64,000 nt of DNA from Micromonospora haikouensis (GTDB lineage Bacteria; Actinomycetota; Actinomycetes; Mycobacteriales; Micromonosporaceae), in contig NZ_FMCW01000035.1 in NCBI RefSeq assembly GCF_900091595.1, positions 1 to 64,000 of the forward strand. The letters are read 5' to 3'. Made by a program: the position numbers and the translations under genes. The notes beneath the pieces were generated by a model, which was given only the letters and a program-made list of their open reading frames with translations, was not told the origin of the DNA and searched no databases. Shown here one piece after another: positions 58,786 to 64,000 of this stretch (its first letter is position 1; the number at the start of each line of letters is the position of its first letter).

Positions 58786-59297
58786 TGGCCGAGCCCCTGT
58801 TCGACTCCGCCGAGTTCCGCCAGGTGTGCGGGCACTTCCCCACCGGCGTGACCGCCGTGACCGCCGTGACCGGCGCCGGCGAGGTCGCCGCGCTGACCGT
58901 GAACTCGTTCACCTCGGTCTCGCTTCGGCCGCCGAAGGTGCTGTTCTGCGTCACCAGCCACTCGTCGAGCTTCCCCGTCCTGATGGCGGCCGACCGCATC
59001 GCGATCCACATCCTCAGCCAGAACCAGGAGGACGTGGCCCGGCGGTTCGCCACCTCCGGCCTGTCCGGCGCGCAGCGGCTCGACGGGGTGTCCTGGGTGC
59101 CCGGCCCCGACGCCGTCCCGCTGCTGCCCGGCACGCCGGCGATCCTCGCCGGCCGCCGCGACGAGGTGATCACCAGCGGCGACCACGTGATCGTCCTGCT
59201 GGACGTCGACCACGTGCACCTGAAGCCGACGGGCGTGCCCGCGCTGTCGTTCTACCGGGGCCGGTTCGTCGCCCCGTCGGACGCCGCGCCGGAGTGA
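58782..59297 (+). CDS. Flavin reductase (HpaC/DIM6-NTAB family)
   Basis: 171 residues from ATG 58782 (second ATG adjacent). Split-barrel flavin-binding fold: FPTGVTAVTAV (about 20), ALTVNSFTSVSLRPPKVLFCV (about 37), HILSQNQEDVARRFA and a conserved HVHLKPTG near the end. It reduces FMN/FAD with NAD(P)H for a separate monooxygenase. No classical two-component hydroxylase is nearby, so an LLM such as that at 38723 is the best partner candidate. Confidence 0.88.
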   Translation: MMAEPLFDSAEFRQVCGHFPTGVTAVTAVTGAGEVAALTVNSFTSVSLRPPKVLFCVTSHSSSFPVLMAADRIAIHILSQNQEDVARRFATSGLSGAQRLDGVSWVPGPDAVPLLPGTPAILAGRRDEVITSGDHVIVLLDVDHVHLKPTGVPALSFYRGRFVAPSDAAPE

Positions 59298-59326
59298 GCG
59301 GGCCGGCGCGACCGACCGGCGTGCCC

Positions 59327-59359
59327 GCGCCGGCGCGACCCGGCGGGTCGCGTCGGCGC
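59327..59359. terminator. Bidirectional hairpin between convergent operons
   Basis: 15-bp stem (59327-59341 with 59345-59359, one G-U pair) with a 3-nt loop, between the flavin reductase and MaoC genes. Confidence 0.75.
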
Positions 59360-59383
59360 GGCGGTCGCCCGCAGCAGCGGGAC

Positions 59384-59872
59384 TCAGCCGTGGTAGCGGA
59401 ACAGGATCTCCGCCACGCAGCAGGGCTGCGACCGGTCGGCGAACTCCACGACCACCGACGCCTTGGCCTGCACGCCGCCGGGCGAGCCGTCCTGCGCCAC
59501 CGGGATCGGCCGGGCCGAGACGAGGGTCGCCGTGCCCTGGATCTCGACGCCCGGCGGCAGCGGCCGCACGAAGCGGACCCGGTCCAGGCCGTAGTTGACC
59601 CCCATCGAGTGCTCCCGCACCTCGAGGATGTCCGCGAGCAGGAGCGGGACGAGCGCCAGGGTCAGGAACCCGTGCACGACCGTCGTGCCGAACGGCCCCG
59701 AGCGCGCCCGTTCGACGTCGACGTGGATCCACTGGTGGTCGCCGGTGACATCGGCGAACCGGTCGATCTGCTCCTGGGTCACCACCCGGGGCTCGCTCGC
59801 GCCCAGGTCCTGGCCGACGAGGTCGAGCAGGTCGCCCGGGGTGTTCACGATCGTCTTCTTCGCGGTGCGCAT
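59384..59872 (-). CDS. MaoC-like (R)-specific enoyl-CoA hydratase
   Basis: 162 residues from ATG 59872. Hot-dog fold with the hydratase signature FADVTGDHQWIHVDVERARSGPFG (Asp and His of the catalytic dyad, about 39-62) and VVHGFLTLAL. VRFVRPLPPGVEIQ is the second conserved strand. It hydrates trans-2-enoyl-CoA to the (R)-3-hydroxy form, which suits the MFE-type SDR at 48496. Last gene of the operon starting at 63161. Confidence 0.9.
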   Translation of the reverse strand: MRTAKKTIVNTPGDLLDLVGQDLGASEPRVVTQEQIDRFADVTGDHQWIHVDVERARSGPFGTTVVHGFLTLALVPLLLADILEVREHSMGVNYGLDRVRFVRPLPPGVEIQGTATLVSARPIPVAQDGSPGGVQAKASVVVEFADRSQPCCVAEILFRYHG

Positions 59873-59933
59873 GGGTCGCTCCGTTCCAGCGTGTCGGTCG
59901 AGGGGTGCGGCGGGACAGGGACAGGGCCGTGGA

Positions 59934-60674
59934 CTAGGCCGGGGGCCCTGGCGGGCCGGCTGGGCCCGCCGCCTGGTCCGCGACGTGCGCGACGAGGGTC
60001 TCCCACTCCCTCGCCCAGACCGCGTCGGCGACGGCGGGCCGGGCGAGGCCCAGCATCCGGCGGACCGCCGTCTCGTCGCGGGCCGCGATGGTGGCCACCA
60101 GCGCGTCGACGTGCGGCACGAGGTCGGCGTCGGCGACGGCCTCGCTGACCAGGCCCCGGCGGGCGGCCTCGTCGGCCGTCCACGTCTCGCCGGTGACGAG
60201 CAGCCGGCGGGCCAGCGCCGGGCCGACGGCGAGCGGCAGCAGGACGCTGGAGCCCCAGCCGGGGACCTGGCCGACGGCGAGGTGCCGGTCGCCGAGGCGG
60301 GCGCTGCCGGCGGCGACGGCGACGTCGCAGGCCAGCAGCAGTTCGAGCCCGCCGCCGAAGGCCGCCCCGTTGACCGCGGCGACGGTGGGCACCGGGGCCG
60401 ACCCGATCGCGCGCACGAGGCGGCGGCCCCGGTCGAGGAAGGCCCGCAGCGCGGGCTGGTCGCCGAGCAGGCCGGTGGCCTCCGCGAGGTCCGCGCCGGC
60501 GCAGAAGCTCCGGCCGGTCCCGGTGAGCACGAGCGCCCGTACGCCGGGATCGCCCGCACCGGCGAGCCACCGTTCGAGGCCGGCGAGCACCGCGCTGTCG
60601 CACGCGTTGCCCGCGCCCGGGCGGTCGATGCGGGCCCAGAGGGCGGGCCCGCGCCGGGTGACGACGACGGTCAT
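59934..60674 (-). CDS. Crotonase-family enoyl-CoA hydratase/isomerase
   Basis: 246 residues from ATG 60674. NGAAFGGGLELLLACDVAVAAGSARLG keeps the first catalytic Glu (GGLEL), but the second position region GDRHLAVGQVPGWG has no Glu. It may therefore be an isomerase, dehalogenase-like or hydrolase variant. RSFCAGADL supplies the first oxyanion-hole residue. Overlaps the dehydrogenase gene by 4 nt. Confidence 0.88.
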   Translation of the reverse strand: MTVVVTRRGPALWARIDRPGAGNACDSAVLAGLERWLAGAGDPGVRALVLTGTGRSFCAGADLAEATGLLGDQPALRAFLDRGRRLVRAIGSAPVPTVAAVNGAAFGGGLELLLACDVAVAAGSARLGDRHLAVGQVPGWGSSVLLPLAVGPALARRLLVTGETWTADEAARRGLVSEAVADADLVPHVDALVATIAARDETAVRRMLGLARPAVADAVWAREWETLVAHVADQAAGPAGPPGPPA

Positions 60675-61627
60675 GCCAGGCTCACGCAGAGCTTGCCGAA
60701 CGCGGTGCCGGCGAGCATCCGGGCGGCCTGGGTGCGGACGTCGGCGAGGTCGACGACGCTGTCGACGGCGGGCCGGATGCCGTGGGTGTCGACGTAGTCG
60801 ACGAGGGCCCGGAACTCGTCGAGGGAGCCCATGGTCGACCCGTGGACGGTGATCTCCCGGGCGAACAAACGTGGCAGGTCCAGCTGGGCGGTGAAGCCGC
60901 TCGTGCCGCCGCACACGACGATGACGCCGCCGGCCCTGGTCGAGCGCACCGAGTGCGCGAAGGTGGCGGGGCCGACGGTCTCGACGACGACGTCGGCGAG
61001 CTCCGGCACCCGTTCGCCGACGTCCAGGGCGACGGCGGCGCCGAGGGCGAGCGCCCGCTCGCGCTTGGCCGGGGAGCGGGAGGTGACGACGACGGTGGCG
61101 CCGGCCGCCACGGCGAGGCCGACGGCGGCGGTCGCGACGCCCCCGCCCGCGCCCTGCACGAGCACGACCCGCCCGGGCCCGACCGTGGCCTTGGTGAACA
61201 GCATCCGGTAGGCGGTCAGCCAGGCCGTGGGCAGGCACGCGGCCTCGGCCCAGCTCAGGGCGGCGGGCTTGGGCACGAGGTGGCCCGCCGGCACGACGGC
61301 GCGCTCGGCGAGGAGGCCGTGGCCGGCGTCGGGCAGCAGCGTCGCGTGGGTGACGGTGCGGCCGTCGGGCGCGGTGGGCAGCACCGGGTAGACGACGACG
61401 TCCCGGCCGTCGGCCACCCCGGCGGCGTCGCTGCCGATGACGTGGGGCCCGCCGTGGGGACGGCCGGCGACGCCGCGCAGCGTCCAGATGTCGTGCATGT
61501 TGAGCGCGCCGGCCCGGACGTCGACGCCCACCCAGCCGGGGGGCGGCTGCGGGTCGGCGAGGTCGCCGACGCGGAGGGCCTCGACGGGGCGGTCGGCGCA
61601 GGGCTCGACGACGTGGGCGGCCCTCAT
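60671..61627 (-). CDS. Zinc-independent MDR (quinone-oxidoreductase-like) dehydrogenase
   Basis: 318 residues from ATG 61627. GroES-like N-terminal domain (AGALNMHDIWTLRG), then Rossmann motif VLVQGAGGGVATAAVGLA (about 160), SRSPAKRERALALGA and HGSTMGSLDEF. No structural-zinc cysteine cluster and no GHE catalytic motif, so the quinone oxidoreductase/enoyl reductase type of MDR. It probably reduces or oxidises an alpha-beta-unsaturated ketone or CoA ester with NADPH. Coupled by 4-nt overlaps on both sides. Confidence 0.88.
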   Translation of the reverse strand: MRAAHVVEPCADRPVEALRVGDLADPQPPPGWVGVDVRAGALNMHDIWTLRGVAGRPHGGPHVIGSDAAGVADGRDVVVYPVLPTAPDGRTVTHATLLPDAGHGLLAERAVVPAGHLVPKPAALSWAEAACLPTAWLTAYRMLFTKATVGPGRVVLVQGAGGGVATAAVGLAVAAGATVVVTSRSPAKRERALALGAAVALDVGERVPELADVVVETVGPATFAHSVRSTRAGGVIVVCGGTSGFTAQLDLPRLFAREITVHGSTMGSLDEFRALVDYVDTHGIRPAVDSVVDLADVRTQAARMLAGTAFGKLCVSLA

Positions 61628-62334
61628 GCCGACGCCGATCCCGCCGGCTCGACGGGGCCGTTCCAGAACGCCACGTCCGCCAGGTCGGCGCGGGCGGCGG
61701 GGCGGAAGTCGACGCCCCGGGTGTAGGCGACGGGGAGCAGGGTGATCGGCCGCCACTCGGCCGGCAGGCCGAGCACCGCCTGGACGCCGCTGGCTTTGTG
61801 GGCCAGGGCGGTGGCCAGCACCGAGCCGAGGCCCCGGGAGCGCAGCGCGAGCTGGAAGGACCAGGCGAACGGGAAGATCGAGCCGTAGTATCCCGACGCG
61901 GTGCCGCCGACCGGCCGCTGCGGCAGCGGCTTGGTGCTGCACAGGACGACCAGGACGGGCACCCGGTCGAGGTGGTCGACCAGGTACTTCACCGCGCGCA
62001 GGACCCGGGCCTGCCGCGCCTGGGCCTGCGGGTCGGCGCGGACGGTCGGCGACAGGCGGGTGGTGGTCGCCGCCTCGCCGCTGGCCAGGGGGCGCTCGAC
62101 CGTCTGGTGCCAGACCTCGGTGTAGAGCCCGGACAGCTTCCGTTTGAGGGTGGGGTCGTCGACGGCGACGATGCGCCAGTCCTCGAGGTTGGAGCCCATC
62201 GGCGCCTGCTGCGCGAGTCGGAGGCACTCCTCGACGACGGCGCGGGCGACCGGCCGGTCGAAGTCCATCCGGCGGCGCACCGCGCGGGTGGTCGTCAGCA
62301 CCTCGTCGATGTCGGTGATCACTCTGGCGCTCAT
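61624..62334 (-). CDS. Nitroreductase-family flavoprotein
   Basis: 236 residues from ATG 62334. TTRAVRRRMDFDRPVARAVVEECLRLAQQAPMGSNLEDWR (residues 15-54) holds the FMN-binding Arg/Ser set in pieces such as AVRRRMDF and QQAPMGSN. SIFPFAWSFQLALRSRGLGS and LLPVAYTRG follow. Family members reduce nitro groups, quinones or enones, or dehydrogenate. In this cluster it could remove or reduce a nitro group, or act as a flavin-based enoate oxidoreductase. Overlaps the SnoaL-like gene by 4 nt. Confidence 0.9.
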   Translation of the reverse strand: MSARVITDIDEVLTTTRAVRRRMDFDRPVARAVVEECLRLAQQAPMGSNLEDWRIVAVDDPTLKRKLSGLYTEVWHQTVERPLASGEAATTTRLSPTVRADPQAQARQARVLRAVKYLVDHLDRVPVLVVLCSTKPLPQRPVGGTASGYYGSIFPFAWSFQLALRSRGLGSVLATALAHKASGVQAVLGLPAEWRPITLLPVAYTRGVDFRPAARADLADVAFWNGPVEPAGSASA

Positions 62335-63161
62335 CCGGGTTCCTCTCCCGTGCGGCGGCCGACCTCCGCGTCGAAGCCCATCAGGTCGGCGATGTGCAGG
62401 GTGTCGCAGTACTCCCGGACCTCGCCGATGCCGTCGGCCCGGACCTCGACGATCCACAGGTAGCGGTTCTGGTAACGGGCCCCGTCGGCGAGGACGGCGT
62501 CGCCTACCGCCTCGACGGCGACCAGGGTGTCGTCGGCGATCCAGCGGCGCGGGGTCACCGTGACGGCGGGCGACCGGTGGCCGCCGAACGTGTCGAGGTC
62601 GCCCCGGGCCAGCGCCGGCCACATCGCCAGGGCCGCCGCCACGGCCGGCGGTGGGTCGCCGGGGTCGGGCGCGTCGCCGGCCACCGGGTGGTCGAGGCTG
62701 CTTCGGGGTACGGGCGCACCGCCGCCCACCACCTGCTGGGCGTGGACGGTGTCGAGGTACTCGCGGACCGCGACGATGGCACCGGTGGCGTCGACGTCGA
62801 AGACGAACCCGTACCGGTTGGCGTACTCGACGCCGCTGGCGTGCACGCCGTGCCCCTCGACCTCGATGACGCACGTGTCGTCACCGGCGACGACGCGGCG
62901 CGGGATCTGCCGGCAACCGGTCGGGAACGCGGTGGGGCCGAGCCGGCGCATCAGCGCGAGCTTGTCGTCCATCCGCATGACGCCGTGCAGCGGGAACCGG
63001 CCGCTTCCGTGGGGGGACAGCTGCGGGTCGCCGCCGCGGCGGTCCGGGCCGGTGTCGACCCACCAGGTCGCGCCGGTGGCGCAGAGGCGGGCGAGGCCGC
63101 CGAGGCTTCCCCGGTCGAGCGCGGAGATGAAGTCCATCCCCGCCCGTACGGCGCGTGTCAC
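62331..63161 (-). CDS. Tandem SnoaL/NTF2-like protein
   Basis: 276 residues from GTG 63161. Two NTF2-like cone folds of about 130 residues each, with matching endings: EYANRYGFVFDV...VREYLDTVH and RYQNRYLWIVEV...VREYCDTLH. Such double-domain proteins act as ketosteroid-isomerase-like enzymes or small-molecule hydrolases. First gene of the operon controlled from site E; it begins 14 bp from that element. Confidence 0.87.
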   Translation of the reverse strand: MTRAVRAGMDFISALDRGSLGGLARLCATGATWWVDTGPDRRGGDPQLSPHGSGRFPLHGVMRMDDKLALMRRLGPTAFPTGCRQIPRRVVAGDDTCVIEVEGHGVHASGVEYANRYGFVFDVDATGAIVAVREYLDTVHAQQVVGGGAPVPRSSLDHPVAGDAPDPGDPPPAVAAALAMWPALARGDLDTFGGHRSPAVTVTPRRWIADDTLVAVEAVGDAVLADGARYQNRYLWIVEVRADGIGEVREYCDTLHIADLMGFDAEVGRRTGEEPG

Positions 63162-63174
63162 CCGACCCCCTACA

Positions 63175-63190
63175 TACCGACTGGAAGGTA
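63175..63190. promoter_or_regulatory. 16-bp regulon element, site E
   Basis: TACCGACTGGAAGGTA, 14 bp upstream of the SnoaL-like gene start, on the left side of the 122-bp divergent gap. Confidence 0.65.
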
Positions 63191-63230
63191 TCTACCACGC
63201 CCGGCCGGGCAACTCAAGGGGCAGAGTTCA

Positions 63231-63246
63231 TACCGACCGGATGGTA
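63231..63246. promoter_or_regulatory. 16-bp regulon element, site F
   Basis: TACCGACCGGATGGTA, 37 bp upstream of the last dehydrogenase gene, 56 bp from site E (centre to centre). One element per divergent promoter. Confidence 0.7.
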
Positions 63247-63283
63247 TTCTGTCGCGACAGGCTGTCCGACGAGGGGGTTCGTG

Positions 63284-64000
63284 GTGTTCGAGGCGTACCA
63301 GTTGCCCGAGGAGCACGCGGAGGTGCGGGCGGCCGTCCGCGCGGTGTGCGACGCCAAGGTCGCGCCCCACGCGGCCGAGGCCGACGAGACCGGCGAGTTC
63401 CCGCACTCCTCCTACGACGCGCTGCGCGCCGCCGACTTCCACGCCCCGCACGTACCCGCCGAGTACGGCGGCGCCGGGGCCGACGCCCTCGCCACCGCGA
63501 TCGTCATCGAGGAGGTCGCCCGCGCCTGCGCCTGTTCCTCCCTCGTCCCGGCCGGCAACAAGCTGGGCACCATGCCGCTGCTGCTGGCCGCCGACGAGCA
63601 GCTCAAGCAGCGCTACCTCCCGCCGGTGGCCCGGGGCGAGGCCATGTTCTCCTACTGCCTGTCCGAGCCGGAAGCCGGCAGCGACGCGGCGAGCATGCGC
63701 ACCCGCGCGGAGCGCGACGGCGACACCTGGGTGCTCAACGGGGTCAAGCGGTGGATCACCAACGCCGGGCTGAGCGAGTTCTACACGGTGTTCGCCGTCA
63801 CCGACCCGACCGCGCGCTCCCGGGGCATCTCCGCGTTCGTGGTGGAGCGCACCGACCCCGGGATCAGCTTCGGCGCGCCCGAGAAGAAGCTCGGCATCAA
63901 GGGCTCGCCGACCCGCGAGGTCTACCTCGACAACGTCCGCATCCCCGCCGACCGCATGATCGGCGCGGAGGGCACCGGCTTCGCCACCGCCATGAAGACC
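63284..64000 (+). CDS. Acyl-CoA dehydrogenase (3' partial)
   Basis: 239 residues visible, open at the window edge. GTG 63284 is preferred over GTG 63281 because GAGGGGG then lies 6 bases upstream. The N-terminal helical domain (about 1-115) is followed by YCLSEPEAGSDAASMRTRAER (about 123) and WITNAGLSEFYTVFAV, the FAD/substrate motifs, and KLGIKGSPTREVYLDNVRIP. Unlike the pair at 39896-42107 this copy looks like a regular homotetrameric enzyme. The catalytic C-terminal part lies outside the window. Controlled from site F. Confidence 0.92.
   Translation, partial: MFEAYQLPEEHAEVRAAVRAVCDAKVAPHAAEADETGEFPHSSYDALRAADFHAPHVPAEYGGAGADALATAIVIEEVARACACSSLVPAGNKLGTMPLLLAADEQLKQRYLPPVARGEAMFSYCLSEPEAGSDAASMRTRAERDGDTWVLNGVKRWITNAGLSEFYTVFAVTDPTARSRGISAFVVERTDPGISFGAPEKKLGIKGSPTREVYLDNVRIPADRMIGAEGTGFATAMKT

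Overview
The window is very GC-rich, with start-stop overlapping operons, many GTG starts and strong purine-rich ribosome sites. Secreted enzymes carrying family 2 carbohydrate-binding modules (CBM2) and coenzyme F420 genes add to this picture. It points to a filamentous actinomycete, most likely Micromonosporaceae (Micromonospora-like). This assignment is inferred from gene content; no rRNA or tRNA gene was seen. The window cuts through a gene at both ends.

Region 1 (1-19155) is a plant-polysaccharide region. It encodes a secreted GH43-CBM6-CBM2 enzyme (5' truncated), a CE1-type esterase with CBM2, and a LacI regulator downstream of a sugar importer (two permeases and a Tat-type lipoprotein). 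It also has a divergent cytoplasmic GH43 beta-xylosidase, a CE4 deacetylase, a secreted CBM2-GH62 arabinofuranosidase, a streptogrisin-like protease, an unknown secreted protein, an ornithine-cyclodeaminase-like enzyme and a CBM2-GH5 cellulase. The picture is debranching of arabinoxylan outside the cell, uptake of oligosaccharides and hydrolysis inside. A pair of CGGAA-N-TTCC sites lies between the importer and the xylosidase.

Region 2 (19436-23922) is a compact glycan locus: nucleotide-sugar dehydrogenase, hyaluronan-synthase-like GT2, an unlisted 39-residue membrane peptide and a membrane-anchored deacetylase. All four are translationally coupled or nearly so.

Region 3 (23998-31097, minus strand) looks like a ribosomal-peptide (RiPP) operon. 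It runs S9 prolyl-oligopeptidase-like protease, a 48-residue candidate precursor with a near-perfect ribosome site, B12-type radical SAM enzyme with a C-x7-C-x2-C cluster motif, DUF5825-like protein, cytochrome P450 and MFS exporter. A perfect 11-bp hairpin separates the precursor from the radical SAM gene. An ABC ATPase lies divergently next to it.

Region 4 (32200 to the end) is about 32 kb of CoA-thioester catabolism in five operons. It contains four luciferase-like (LLM) oxidoreductases, an F420:NADPH oxidoreductase, four acyl-CoA ligases, three acyl-CoA dehydrogenases, three crotonases (at least two without the usual pair of catalytic glutamates) and a thiolase coupled to a cysteine-less HMG-CoA-synthase-like/DUF35 fusion. 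It also has an SDR, a MaoC hydratase, a nitroreductase, a flavin reductase, VOC and SnoaL-like proteins, a metallo-hydrolase and a complete peptide-type ABC importer. Six copies of a 16-bp element (T[A/T]CCGAC...GGTA or close) sit at the operon starts, so this appears to be one regulon whose TetR-like regulator is outside the window. The combination resembles the F420-dependent ring-reducing and ring-cleaving logic of picrate (npd) degradation, or steroid-ring catabolism, but the substrate cannot be read from the sequence.
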